Positions 16,815-27,395 of a stretch of 64,000 bases of DNA are shown here, piece after piece. The position numbers were made by a program, and so were the translations under genes. A model generated the notes under the pieces. The model was not told the origin of the DNA. It searched no databases and saw only the letters and a program-made list of their open reading frames with translations. The number at the start of each line of letters is the position of its first letter. Position 1 is the first letter of the stretch. Origin of the DNA: Micromonospora chalcea (GTDB taxonomy: Bacteria; Actinomycetota; Actinomycetes; Mycobacteriales; Micromonosporaceae); contig NZ_MAGP01000121.1 of the NCBI RefSeq assembly GCF_002926165.1, forward strand, positions 104,544 through 168,543. Direction: 5' to 3'.

Positions 16815-18173
16815 GTGCCGTCCATGGCCGATGAGTTGCTCGCCGCCTACGACACTCAGTTGCGGGCCTGGACACCGCCGGCCCTCGGCCCACTCGGAGT
16901 CGTCTTCGAGCAGGACGGACCCGTCGTGCGGGCGCATTTCGGCACCCACGGCACGGTGGACCACCGTGAACTGCCCGGGGCCGGGCTGGGCGCCCTGATC
17001 CGGCGGCAGCAGGAAGCCTTCGCCACACGCGGCGAGCCGGTCGAGTGGAAGGTCCACGCGTACGATCCGCCGCAGCTCGCCGAGCACCTCGTCGCCGCCG
17101 GATTCACCCCCGGCTGGGAGCGTCACGTGCTGGTGGCTCCGATCGACTCCCTGCCCTGCGTGCCGATCCCGCTCCCCGTCGGACAGCGCGTCCGGGAGGT
17201 CACGTTCGGGGAGCACCCGCTGCTGGCGCGGGTACAGGCGATGGCTGCGGCCTCCGGCCCGCACCGGACGACGCTGGCGCAGTCGGAGGCGGACGGCGAC
17301 GCCATCGGCTGGTGCCGAAACCTGGCGGTGCGAGAACTCGACGGATGGGCTCTGGCAGCCGGCTGGGCCATCCTCGTCGACGGCACCGAGTTCGTCTCCA
17401 TCGGCGGCATGACCTTGCCTGAGCCCGCATTCCTGCCCGGTTGGCGGGCCTGGATCGACCTGCGTACCCGGCACCCGGGGGATTCTCGTCCGCCTGATGG
17501 CGGCCGATGGCGATACGTCGTCGCGGAGGCCACCGATGATCTCCGGGCGATGCTCCTCGGCGTGGGCTTCCACGATGTGACGACGGTCCGTTCCTACCAC
17601 TGGTCTCCCCCGAACCCGCCGGCGCGGGAGCGTCCGGTGGTGCTGGTCTTCGACGATCCGCAGGGGGATGAGATCTGGGGGCGCTTCGCCTCCCAGTGGG
17701 AGTTCTCGGCCGCGACCCAGGCTCATCCTCGGCTGGTGGAGCCGCCGGAGTCGGTGGCCTGGCACCTCGCCGCGATCGAGGAGGACGAGGCAGGTATCGC
17801 GGCACTGGAGTCGATCGTCCAGCGCGGCCTGCGGGCCACCGTTCGCCCCGGCGAGCGCGTGTATGCCCTTCATCCGTTCGTTCAGGGATACCACTTCGAC
17901 CCGCGACGGACCGGCGGGCCGGGGCAACCGCCTACGCCGCGCTGCGCCTTCCCGGACCGCGGCGACCACCGCCTCTTCACCACAGCCGACCTGCGGCTGG
18001 GGACGTTCGGCGACCCGTGGGGCCAGTCGCTCTGCGTCTTCGGCGGTGATCTGCTCGCCGAGGTCGAGGCCGACCTCACCGCCCTGCTCGGAACCGTTCT
18101 CCGCCGTGGGGGCCGTCCCGTGGGCAACGTCTGGAGTTTCGGCCCGGACGGGCACAGCATCAGCGGCCCGTGA
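16815..18173 (+). CDS. Two-domain protein with C-terminal DUF2716
   Basis: A 452-residue protein. The N-terminal half (about 1-270) resembles a degenerate GNAT-type fold (ELLAAYDTQLRAW ... VREVTFGEHPLLARVQAMA ... WALAAGWAILVDGTEFVSIGGM). The C-terminal part (about 285-450) matches DUF2716 in layout: WGRFASQWEFS, the RVYALHPFVQGYHFDP element and the strong end LRLGTFGDPWGQSLCVFGGDLL. No function is known. GTG at 16815 follows GGGGGAACGGCCG. It is 131 bp upstream of the DUF262 gene in the same direction; whether all three genes form one operon is not proven. Confidence 0.6.
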   Translation: MPSMADELLAAYDTQLRAWTPPALGPLGVVFEQDGPVVRAHFGTHGTVDHRELPGAGLGALIRRQQEAFATRGEPVEWKVHAYDPPQLAEHLVAAGFTPGWERHVLVAPIDSLPCVPIPLPVGQRVREVTFGEHPLLARVQAMAAASGPHRTTLAQSEADGDAIGWCRNLAVRELDGWALAAGWAILVDGTEFVSIGGMTLPEPAFLPGWRAWIDLRTRHPGDSRPPDGGRWRYVVAEATDDLRAMLLGVGFHDVTTVRSYHWSPPNPPARERPVVLVFDDPQGDEIWGRFASQWEFSAATQAHPRLVEPPESVAWHLAAIEEDEAGIAALESIVQRGLRATVRPGERVYALHPFVQGYHFDPRRTGGPGQPPTPRCAFPDRGDHRLFTTADLRLGTFGDPWGQSLCVFGGDLLAEVEADLTALLGTVLRRGGRPVGNVWSFGPDGHSISGP

Positions 18174-18304
18174 ACGTCTCCCTGGGTTGCCGCCCTGGTC
18201 GGCGGCCGTGGGTGCCGACTCTCCGACAGGAGACATCGAGTGCCTGAACAAGCCGCGAGGAGCAGAACGGTTACCCTCGGTGCGTCGCCCCAACGGAGGT
18301 TGCC

Positions 18305-19888
18305 GTGCCGAGTCTGGAGAGGCCCCGCGTCGAGTACCGCACGCCCGAAGATCTGGTCCGGGACGTCACGGCAGGGCTGGTGCGGATTCCCCCCTTTCAG
18401 CGCTCCTTCAAGTGGGAGGGATCGGACATCGTCCGGCTCTTCGACAGTCTGCTGCGCGGATTTCCGATCGGGAATCTGCTTCTCTGGCAACGCCCCGCAC
18501 CCGCCCAGCGGCTCCAGGTGGGGCCGCTCGACATCGAGGCGCCCGAGGTAACCGCAGCCCTCTGGGTGGTGGACGGGCAGCAGCGCATCGTGTCCATCGT
18601 CGGCGCGCTGACCATGGCTGACCAAGCTGTCGATCCACGATTTCGCATCCACCTCGATCTCGACACCGGCGAATTTCACACCGCCGGCACCCGCCAACGG
18701 CCCCCACGTACCTGGGTGCCCGTCAGCTTCCTGCTCGACACCGCGGTCCTGCTCCGCTGGATGCGCGACAACTCGTGGCTGTCAGAAAGTCAGCTAGCGC
18801 TGGCCGACCAGGCCGCCAAAGCGATCCGCGAATACCAGATCCCGACCTACGTCGTGCACTCCGCCGATGAGCACGCGCTGCTCGAGATCTTCACGCGAAT
18901 GAACACGACCGGCAAACGCCTGACCAAGTCCGAGGTCTTCCAGGCTCTGCATGCCGGCGCCGTCGGCGACGAGTTGAGCAGCCTGCAGGAACTGGGTCGG
19001 GTTCCCGCCGTCCTGGGATTCGGCGCGCTTGACGATCGGTTGACCCTCCGCTGCGTCCTCGCGTACCGAGGTGGAGACATCTTCCGGGAAGACTTCCGCC
19101 AGGAGTTCGGGCCGCGGGACGACCCGGGCGAGACGCTGCGCGAGGTCGCCGCACGGCTGCGTGAGGCCGTCGAATTCCTCCGTGGTACCTGCGGCATCCC
19201 ACACATCAGGCTGCTGCCCTACTCCCACGTGCTGCCGATCCTGGTCCGTTTCATCCGCTTGCACGGCGTACCGGCCGGCCGGCCGGCGACTCTGCTTCGA
19301 CGCTGGGTCTGGCGGAGCGCGGTCGCTGGAACGCGGGCCCGCGCAGTGAGCGTCGCGGACATCCGCAGCCAGGTCGAGGCGGTCGGCACCTCCACCGCGC
19401 AAGCTGCGGCAACGAACCTGCTGCGGCAGGTGCAGCAGTTCCCGGATTTCGTCGCGGAACTGGACAAGGTCCACTTCAATCACGCGATGGCGAAGCTCAA
19501 CACGCTCGGGTTGCTCTCTGCCGAACCTCGCGACCCGTTCCGGGGCGAGATTCTGGACGTCAGCCGCCTGCTCGACCAAGGGAGCCCGTTGAGACCACTC
19601 CTGGCCGTCAGTGGACACGCTGGCGGAACGATCGCCAACCGGTTCATCCTGCCGCCCGGGGAACGCCCGTCACCGCAGCTCCTCGCGTCGGCTGAACCGG
19701 CCGTCGCCGCCAGCCACCTGATCGACGAGCAAGCGCAGGAACGATTGGCGCGCGAAGACTGGCCGGCCTTCCTCGAGCTACGCGGCAGGTCGTGCGAGCG
19801 GACCATCACCGAGCACGTCAACCGCATGGCCGAGTGGGGCGCGCGGGACGGCCGCGCGATGGCTGACATTCTCCGACCGGTCGCCTGA
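18305..19888 (+). CDS. DUF262 (GmrS/SspE-like) domain protein
   Basis: A 527-residue protein beginning with a DUF262 (ParB-like) domain. Motifs: RIPPFQRSFKWEG (about 27-39), GFPIGNLLLWQR, VVDGQQRIVSIVGAL (87-101) and MNTTGKRLTKSEVFQAL (198-214). DUF262 proteins bind and hydrolyse nucleotides and often belong to anti-phage systems such as GmrSD, SspE and BrxU. No DUF1524 HNH nuclease domain is visible in the C-terminal half, unlike GmrD. GTG at 18305 follows GGAGGTTGCC. The stop is one base before the HipA-like gene, so both are surely cotranscribed. Confidence 0.8.
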   Translation: MPSLERPRVEYRTPEDLVRDVTAGLVRIPPFQRSFKWEGSDIVRLFDSLLRGFPIGNLLLWQRPAPAQRLQVGPLDIEAPEVTAALWVVDGQQRIVSIVGALTMADQAVDPRFRIHLDLDTGEFHTAGTRQRPPRTWVPVSFLLDTAVLLRWMRDNSWLSESQLALADQAAKAIREYQIPTYVVHSADEHALLEIFTRMNTTGKRLTKSEVFQALHAGAVGDELSSLQELGRVPAVLGFGALDDRLTLRCVLAYRGGDIFREDFRQEFGPRDDPGETLREVAARLREAVEFLRGTCGIPHIRLLPYSHVLPILVRFIRLHGVPAGRPATLLRRWVWRSAVAGTRARAVSVADIRSQVEAVGTSTAQAAATNLLRQVQQFPDFVAELDKVHFNHAMAKLNTLGLLSAEPRDPFRGEILDVSRLLDQGSPLRPLLAVSGHAGGTIANRFILPPGERPSPQLLASAEPAVAASHLIDEQAQERLAREDWPAFLELRGRSCERTITEHVNRMAEWGARDGRAMADILRPVA

Positions 19889-19889
19889 C

Positions 19890-21089
19890 ATGGCAGTCGT
19901 CACTGCCGAAGTACGGCTGCACGGTAGACAGGTGGGCGAGCTGAGGTTCCGGCAGGGCGGCTCGGAGTTCAGCTACGACGACGATCTCGCCTCGCCCCGG
20001 CACCAAGTGCTGGGGCAGGTCTTCGAGGACGATCCGCGGGCGATCCGGCGGGCGAGGGTGGGCCTGCCCGCCTGGTTCGCCAACCTCCTGCCGGAGGGTG
20101 CCCTCCGCCGCCAGATCGTCCGGGAACTGGGCGGGGGGAACATCGGCGACTTCACGCTGCTGCTACGTGTGGGCGGCAACCTGCCGGGGGCGGTGACGGT
20201 TCACGCCGATGTCGAGCCGGCGGATGACGTGACCTCCAACGCGCTGGATGAAGCGAACCATCCTCTGCGGCATTCCCTGGCAGGCGTGCAGCTCAAGTAT
20301 TCGATCTCCGCAGACCGCCTGGCTGTTCCCGTGAGCGGGCAGGGTTCCTGGTGGATCGTGAAGCTGCCCGACCAGGGCCTGCGAAATCTTCCCGTCAACG
20401 AGTACCTCACGATGAGTTGGCTTCGCGCGGCTGACTTCCCGGTGCCGCCGGTGGACCTGATCCGGGCGGATGCCGTGAAGGGTCTCCCCGACGGAATGAT
20501 CGATCCCGGTGACCTCGTCTACCTCATCCGGCGGTTCGACCGGTCGACCACCGGGCGTATCCACGTGGAGGACTTCGCCCAGGTTGCGGACATCGGGCCG
20601 ATGTTCAAGTACAGCGAGTCGGGCGCGAGCTACGACACGTTGGCCGCAGCGATCCTCCAACTCACCGGAGAGGACGGCTACCTCGACTTCATCAGCCGCT
20701 TGGTCGCGATGCTGGTGGTCGGAAACACCGACGGGCACCTGAAGAACTGGGCCCTGATCTATCCGGACGGCCGCACGCCACGCCTGGCTCCGGTCTACGA
20801 CTTCCACTCACTGTCGGTCTATTCCCGTTACCGCTGGTCGCCGTTGGCGCTCAGCCTCGGCGCCGAGACCGTCCCGGCGCTCATCGACCAGGAGCACTTC
20901 CACCGACTGGCGGACGGTGCAGGCGGTGATCCGGGCCGCACACTGGAGACGGTCGCCCGGACGGTGGACCGCCTCCGCGAGGCGTGGCACAGCGGCCTGA
21001 TGAACGAGACTCATGCCCGTTTTCCGGCCCTGGCCGACCACTACTCCCAGCGGCTGACGAGCCTGCCGATCTGTCAGTCCGCTCACTGA
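19890..21089 (+). CDS. HipA-like serine/threonine kinase
   Basis: A 399-residue protein of the HipA family. It has the N-terminal HipA_N segment (GLPAWFANLLPEGALRRQI, about 52-70), a HipA-type serine loop LAGVQLKYSIS (about 129-139), an ATP-site SWWIVKLPDQ, the catalytic motif VGNTDGHLKNW (278-288) and a DFG-like PVYDFHSLSVY (about 301-311). HipA kinases phosphorylate glutamyl-tRNA synthetase or other targets and slow growth. A HipB-type antitoxin is absent: the upstream partner is the DUF262 protein, one base away. That pairing is unusual. Confidence 0.85.
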   Translation: MAVVTAEVRLHGRQVGELRFRQGGSEFSYDDDLASPRHQVLGQVFEDDPRAIRRARVGLPAWFANLLPEGALRRQIVRELGGGNIGDFTLLLRVGGNLPGAVTVHADVEPADDVTSNALDEANHPLRHSLAGVQLKYSISADRLAVPVSGQGSWWIVKLPDQGLRNLPVNEYLTMSWLRAADFPVPPVDLIRADAVKGLPDGMIDPGDLVYLIRRFDRSTTGRIHVEDFAQVADIGPMFKYSESGASYDTLAAAILQLTGEDGYLDFISRLVAMLVVGNTDGHLKNWALIYPDGRTPRLAPVYDFHSLSVYSRYRWSPLALSLGAETVPALIDQEHFHRLADGAGGDPGRTLETVARTVDRLREAWHSGLMNETHARFPALADHYSQRLTSLPICQSAH

Positions 21090-21095
21090 CGTGAC

Positions 21096-21131
21096 GCGGC
21101 CCGGCGGACCCCTGGAGGTCCACCGGGCCGC
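21096..21131. terminator. Hairpin between HipA-like and subtilase genes
   Basis: GCGGCCCGG (21096-21104) pairs with CCGGGCCGC (21123-21131), with GGACC/GGTCC extending the stem inside. It separates convergent genes. No U-tract. Confidence 0.65.
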
Positions 21132-21162
21132 GGCCCACGGTGTGGTCAGGTCACCCGTGTCG

Positions 21163-22383
<1,221 letters not shown>

Positions 22384-22563
22384 CGTCTGGCTCCCTACCG
22401 GGGCAGCCCGGTTTGTGGCCGGATCACCCCATCGACGGATGTTGGCAGGAATGCTAACCAGAGATCGACAAACATGAAAGAGATAGTTGCCGATAGATAC
22501 GGTCCACGTTATGGATCGGCGGGTGCGCGCCACGCCGGACGGCGCCCGAGGCAGGATGAGCAC

Positions 22564-24047
22564 GTGGACCGTCACGACATGCTGCTCTCCCCCGCCGGGG
22601 TCGACGCGCTGCGCACCGCGCTGACACTCGCCCGCTTCACCGCCAACGGGATCGCCGACCGCCTGGGCCCGCAGGGCACCGGCGGCGTGGCCCGCAACGA
22701 CTACCGGGCCGCGCTGCGCGCCACCGAGGACCGGGACCGGCTGGCCACGCTGATCCGCGTCTTCATCTGCGACCAGACCGAGCCGGAGGCGGCGGTCGCC
22801 GACGCGCTGGCCCCGCTGGCGCTGGACGAGGCGCTGGCCGGGGGCATCGTCGAGCGGCACGGCGACGGCCTTCGCGCCGCTGTCGACCTGGAGCCGTACG
22901 GCGACGACTGGTGGGTGCTCGCCGACGTGCCCGCCAGCGCCCGGCCCGGCCGTCCGCTGCACGCCGAGCACGTGCTGGGCCTCGGCGGCGCGACCCAGAC
23001 GCTGATCTCGGCGGCCGTACGCCCGGTCGTGGACACCGCGCTCGACCTCGGCACCGGCTCCGGCGTACAGGCGCTGCACCTGGGCACCCACGCCCGCCGG
23101 GTCACCGCCACCGACGTCTCCGAGCGGGCGCTGCGCTTCGCCGCCACCACCGCCGCGCTCAACGGACAGGACTGGGAACTGCTGCGCGGGGACATGGTCG
23201 CCCCGGTGGCCGGACGCCGCTTCGACCTGGTGGTCAGCAACCCGCCGTTCGTGGTCGGGCCGGGCACAACCACGCACGTCTACCGGGACTCCGGGCGGGT
23301 CGGCGACGCGATCGGCGCGGAACTGGCCGCCGCCGCGCCGGACCTGCTCACCGAGGGCGGCACCATGCAGTACCTGGCGAACTGGGTGCACGTCACCGGT
23401 GAGGACTGGGCCGAGCGGGTCACCGGCTGGTTCGCCGGCACCGGCCTGGACGCCTGGGTCATCCAGCGCGAGGTGGCCGACCCGATGGCGTACGTGAACC
23501 TCTGGCTGACCGACGTCGGCGAGAGCGCCGACCCGCAGCGGATGGCGGCCTGGCTGGACTGGTTCGACGCGCACAAGGTGGAGGCGATCGGTTTCGGCAT
23601 CGTCTCGCTGCGCCGCTCCGGCCACGCCCGGCCGGTCGTCCGGGTGGAGGACCTGCGCCAGCGGGTCGAGCCGCCGCTGGGCGACCGGATCGGCGAGTGG
23701 TTCACCAGGCAGGACTGGCTGCGCGCCCGGGACACCGAGGGCCTGCTCGCCGCCCGCTACCGCGCCGCCGACGGGCTCCAGCTCCGGCAGGAGGCCACCA
23801 TGGGCGACGACGGCTGGGCGGTGGACCGGCAGGTCCTGGCCATGCCGCGCGGGCTGCGCTGGTCGGAGGAGATCGACCCGCTGGTGCTCGCCCTGGTCGG
23901 CGGCGCGGACGGCCGGCTGCCGCTGCGCGACCAGCTCTCGCTGCTGGCCGCCGCGCACGACGTGGCGCCGGACGAGCTGGCCGAGGCGGCCGGGCCGATC
24001 GTGGCGCACCTGGTCGAGCGCGGCATCATCGAGCCGGTGACCGACTG

Positions 24048-24048
<1 letters not shown>
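22564..24048 (+). CDS. Class I SAM-dependent methyltransferase with NPPF motif
   Basis: A 494-residue protein. An N-terminal helical domain (about 1-125) of the DUF7059 type precedes a Rossmann methyltransferase: DLGTGSGVQALHLG (about 161-174), VTATDVSERALRFA, and VVSNPPFVVGPG (222-233). The NPPF tetrad is typical of enzymes methylating an amide or amino nitrogen (N6-adenine, N2-guanine or glutamine). A C-terminal winged-helix-like extension is present (about 400-494). The substrate is probably rRNA or a ribosomal protein, but this is inferred. GTG at 22564. The stop overlaps dtd start as TGATG. Confidence 0.8.
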
Positions 24049-24466
<418 letters not shown>

Positions 24467-24470
<4 letters not shown>

Positions 24471-25258
24471 AAGAACAGCCCACGGCGGGACAGCGACTGC
24501 CGCAGCCAGCCGTCGAGCTGGGCGGCCCAGTCGGTCTGCTCCGCCGTGGCGTGGTCCACCGTGAACCGGCCGAAGGCGTCGCGGCCCTCGGTGAACAGGC
24601 CGCCCCGCTTGTCCAGCTCCAGCACCACGTGCACCTGCTGCGGATCGGTGACGAAGGTGACCTCGAGCTGGTTCATCGCGCCCGCGTACTGCGGCGCCGG
24701 GTAGAACTCGATCTCCTGGTAGAAGGGCAACTGCTGGCGTACGCCGTAGATGTGCCCACGCTCGACGTCGGCGCGCGCGAAGCGGAAGCCCAGCCGCAGC
24801 AGCGCCTCCAGCAGCCGCTCGTGGGCGGGCAGCGGGTGCACCGACACGGCGTCCATGTCGCCCTTGTCCACCGCCCGGGCCACCTCCAGCTCGGTACGCA
24901 GACCCATCGTCATGCCGTGCAGGTGCTGGCCGTACAGGTCGGTGAGCGGGGTCTCCCAGGGCACCTGGTAGCGGAACGGCACGTCGTAGCGCTGCCCCGG
25001 CTCCAGCCGGAACGCGCCGGTCATCTGGGCGCGGCCGAACTCCTGGTTGACGTCGTACTCCGAATCGGAACTCTCCACCTCGACCCGGGTGACCAGACCG
25101 AGCGCGACGTAGCTCACGTCCACCGGGTGGTCGCCGCCGACCACCTGGATCCGGCCCTCCAGAACGCCGCCCGGGCGACAGTTCGGGTTGGCCAGGACCG
25201 TCTCCACCGACGGTCCGCCCACACCCATCGCCTGCATGAGCCGCTTGAAGACCACCAC
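24467..25258 (-). CDS. SpoOM (arrestin-like) family protein
   Basis: A 263-residue protein of the Spo0M/arrestin-like fold: MVVFKRLMQAMGVGGPSVETVLANPNCRPGG, VLEGRIQVVGGDHPVDVSYVALGLVTRVE, and QHLHGMTMGLRTELEVARAVDKGDMD (first half), then a beta-rich second half ending with a helical WAAQLDGWLRQSLSRRG. In Bacillus Spo0M influences sporulation; in actinomycetes its role in development is unknown. GTG at 25258. Convergent with dtd; the two stop codons share the CTAG tetranucleotide at 24467-24470. Confidence 0.85.
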
Positions 25259-25475
25259 GTTCTCCGATCATCAGTGCCGGGCCGGCCCCGACGGCCGGTC
25301 GGTGGCACGGTAACCGCGCCGGACAAGGGAATGCCGGATTCCCACGTGGATTCCTGTCGGGTCCCCGATCGCCTCACTCCCGTCTCACGCCCCGACCGCC
25401 AAGCTGTTTGTCATCGGCCACCACCGCGTGGGCGGCACGGGACCGGTAGGCACGTCGGACACGGGGAGAACAGAG

Positions 25476-26462
25476 ATGACCCAGCAGATGATCGAGCACC
25501 AGGACATGGACGTCACCCTCACGGACCTCGACGCCACCGACGAGCGCGGCGTCTCCACCGACCTGGTCCGGGCGTACCTGAACGGCATCGGCCGCACCAA
25601 GCTGCTCACCGCGGCGCAGGAGGTCGAGCTGAGCAAGCGGATCGAGGCCGGCCTCTTCGCCGAGGAGAAGCTGGCCACCTGCACCCCCGTCTCCGCCGAG
25701 CTGCGCGCGGACCTGGCGCTGATCGCGGCCGAGGGCCGCGCCGCCAAGGACCACCTGCTGGAGGCGAACCTGCGGCTGGTGGTGAGCATCGCCAAGCGCT
25801 ACACCGGTCGCGGCATGGCCTTCCTCGACCTCATCCAGGAAGGCAACCTCGGCCTCATCCGCGCCGTCGAGAAGTTCGACTACACCAAGGGCTACAAGTT
25901 CTCCACCTACGCCACCTGGTGGATCCGCCAGGCCATCACCCGCGCCATGGCCGACCAGGCCCGCACCATCCGCATCCCCGTGCACATGGTCGAGCAGGTC
26001 AACCGGATGGTCCGGGTACGCCGTGAGCTGTCCGTGTCGCTGGGTCGCGAGCCCACCGTGAGCGAGGTGGCCGTGGCGCTGGAGATCCCCGAGTTCCAGG
26101 TGATCGAGCTGATCTCCTACGACCGGGAGCCGGTCAGCCTGGACCAGGCCGTCGGCGAGGACGGCGAGAGCGCGCTCGGCGACTTCGTCGCCGCCGTCGA
26201 CCCGCGTACCGAGCCCGGTGACGCCGCCACCAACGGCGAGCTGCGCAACGCGGTCCGGATCGTGCTGGCCACGCTGTCCCAGCGGGAGCAGGCGGTGATC
26301 CGGCTGCGCTTCGGCCTGGACGACGGCCGGCAGCGCACGCTGGACGAGGTGGGCCGCGAGTTCGGGCTGTCCCGGGAGCGGATCCGGCAGATCGAGAAGG
26401 TGACGCTGCTGAAGCTGCGCGACCCGGAGCGGGCGAACCGGCTGGAGGCGTACGCCTGCTGA
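25476..26462 (+). CDS. Group 2 sigma-70 factor (SigB/HrdA type)
   Basis: A 328-residue sigma-70 factor without the Lys/Ala-rich extension of the primary sigma. Regions 1.2-4 are complete: LVRAYLNGIGRTKLLTAAQEVELSKRIEAG, GRGMAFLDLIQEGNLGLIRA, TYATWWIRQAITRA, and the region 4 helix LSRERIRQIEKVTLLKLR. It likely serves stationary or stress promoters that resemble housekeeping promoters. ATG at 25476 follows GGGGAGAACAGAG. 170 bp of region 2 (25809-25978) are identical to the primary sigma gene at 7698-7867. A 15-bp perfect hairpin follows the stop. Confidence 0.92.
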   Translation: MTQQMIEHQDMDVTLTDLDATDERGVSTDLVRAYLNGIGRTKLLTAAQEVELSKRIEAGLFAEEKLATCTPVSAELRADLALIAAEGRAAKDHLLEANLRLVVSIAKRYTGRGMAFLDLIQEGNLGLIRAVEKFDYTKGYKFSTYATWWIRQAITRAMADQARTIRIPVHMVEQVNRMVRVRRELSVSLGREPTVSEVAVALEIPEFQVIELISYDREPVSLDQAVGEDGESALGDFVAAVDPRTEPGDAATNGELRNAVRIVLATLSQREQAVIRLRFGLDDGRQRTLDEVGREFGLSRERIRQIEKVTLLKLRDPERANRLEAYAC

Positions 26463-26475
26463 GCCACCCCTACCC

Positions 26476-26508
26476 CGACAGGCCCCGGCGGTTCGCCGGG
26501 GCCTGTCG
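26476..26508. terminator. 15-bp perfect hairpin after the group 2 sigma gene
   Basis: CGACAGGCCCCGGCG pairs perfectly with CGCCGGGGCCTGTCG around GTT. No U-tract follows. It separates the sigma gene from the ArsR promoter. Confidence 0.75.
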
Positions 26509-26537
26509 CGCTTGACCGGGGCACTCCCAGCGTATAG

Positions 26538-26549
26538 AACCGAATGGTT
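26538..26549. promoter_or_regulatory. Putative ArsR operator, inverted repeat AACC-GAAT-GGTT
   Basis: A 12-bp inverted repeat, AACC GAAT GGTT, lies 23 bp upstream of the ArsR start codon in a short AT-richer stretch (TATAGAACCGAATGGTTACACAACC). ArsR-type repressors usually bind such sites over their own promoter. Not tested. Confidence 0.4.
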
Positions 26550-26571
26550 ACACAACCAGGAGGTTATAAAC

Positions 26572-26907
26572 GTGCCCCCGGATCTGCTCGACGCCACCTT
26601 CGCCGCGCTCGCCGACCCCACCCGGCGGGCCATCCTCGCCCGGCTGGCCGCCGGGGAGGCCACAGTCACCGAGCTGGCCGAGCCGTTCGCGATGAGCCAG
26701 CCGGCCGTCTCCAAGCACCTCAAGGTGCTCGAACGCGCCGGCCTGGTCACCCGGGGCCGGGACGCGCAGCGCCGCCCCTGCCGGCTCGACGCCCGGCCGC
26801 TGCGGGAGGCCGTGGCGTGGCTGGCGAACTACCGGGACTACTGGGCGGAGAGCTACGCGCGCCTGGACGAGGTGCTCGCCGAACTGACCGCCGAGGAGCA
26901 GCGGTGA
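26572..26907 (+). CDS. ArsR/SmtB-family winged-helix repressor
   Basis: A 111-residue transcriptional regulator. The winged helix is DLLDATFAALADPTRRAILARLAAGEATVTELAEPFAMSQPAVSKHLKVLERAGLV (about 4-58), with the recognition helix around SQPAVSKHLKVLE. No clear metal-binding cysteine set was seen, so the ligand may be an organic molecule or none. GTG at 26572 follows AGGAGG. It overlaps the SRPBCC gene by GTGA and forms one operon with the two genes downstream; this ArsR-AHSA1-VOC order is common in actinomycetes and proteobacteria. Confidence 0.88.
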   Translation: MPPDLLDATFAALADPTRRAILARLAAGEATVTELAEPFAMSQPAVSKHLKVLERAGLVTRGRDAQRRPCRLDARPLREAVAWLANYRDYWAESYARLDEVLAELTAEEQR

Positions 26908-27395
26908 CCGACCTGACCGTGACCCTGCACGGCGACCGGGAGATCCGCCTCAGCCGCGACTTCGCCGCTCCCCGGCATCTGGTGTTCGCCGCCTTCACCC
27001 GCCCCGAACTGCTGATGCGCTGGTGGGGCGCACGCGGCTGGCATCTCGTCGAATGCGAGGTGGACCTGCGGGTGGGCGGACGCTGGCGGTTCGTCTCCCG
27101 CGGGCCGGACGGCGACCTGATGGCCCAGGGCGGCACGTACCGGGAGATCGACCCGCCGGCGCGGCTGGTCTGCACCGAACTCTTCGACGACCAGTCCTAC
27201 CCGGGCGAGACGCTGGTGCGGCACGACTTCACCGGCTCGGCGGACCGGACGACAGTCGTCACCCACCTGCGCTACGCCACCCCGCAGGGCCGCGACACCG
27301 TCCTGCGCTACCCGATGATCCGCGGCCTGAGCGAGGCGTTCGACCGGCTCACCGCCGTGCTGCACACCGACTCGACAACAGGAGCGACAACATGA
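26904..27395 (+). CDS. SRPBCC (AHSA1-like) domain protein
   Basis: A 163-residue START-like hydrophobic-pocket protein. Signatures: FAAPRHLVFAAFTRPELLMRWWGARGW (about 22-48), DLRVGGRWRFVSRGPDG and YREIDPPARLVCTELFDDQ. These proteins bind small hydrophobic molecules; the physiological ligand is unknown. The start GTG overlaps the ArsR stop, and the stop overlaps the VOC ATG (ATGA). The operon context suggests that the ArsR protein controls this gene. Confidence 0.85.
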   Translation: MTDLTVTLHGDREIRLSRDFAAPRHLVFAAFTRPELLMRWWGARGWHLVECEVDLRVGGRWRFVSRGPDGDLMAQGGTYREIDPPARLVCTELFDDQSYPGETLVRHDFTGSADRTTVVTHLRYATPQGRDTVLRYPMIRGLSEAFDRLTAVLHTDSTTGATT

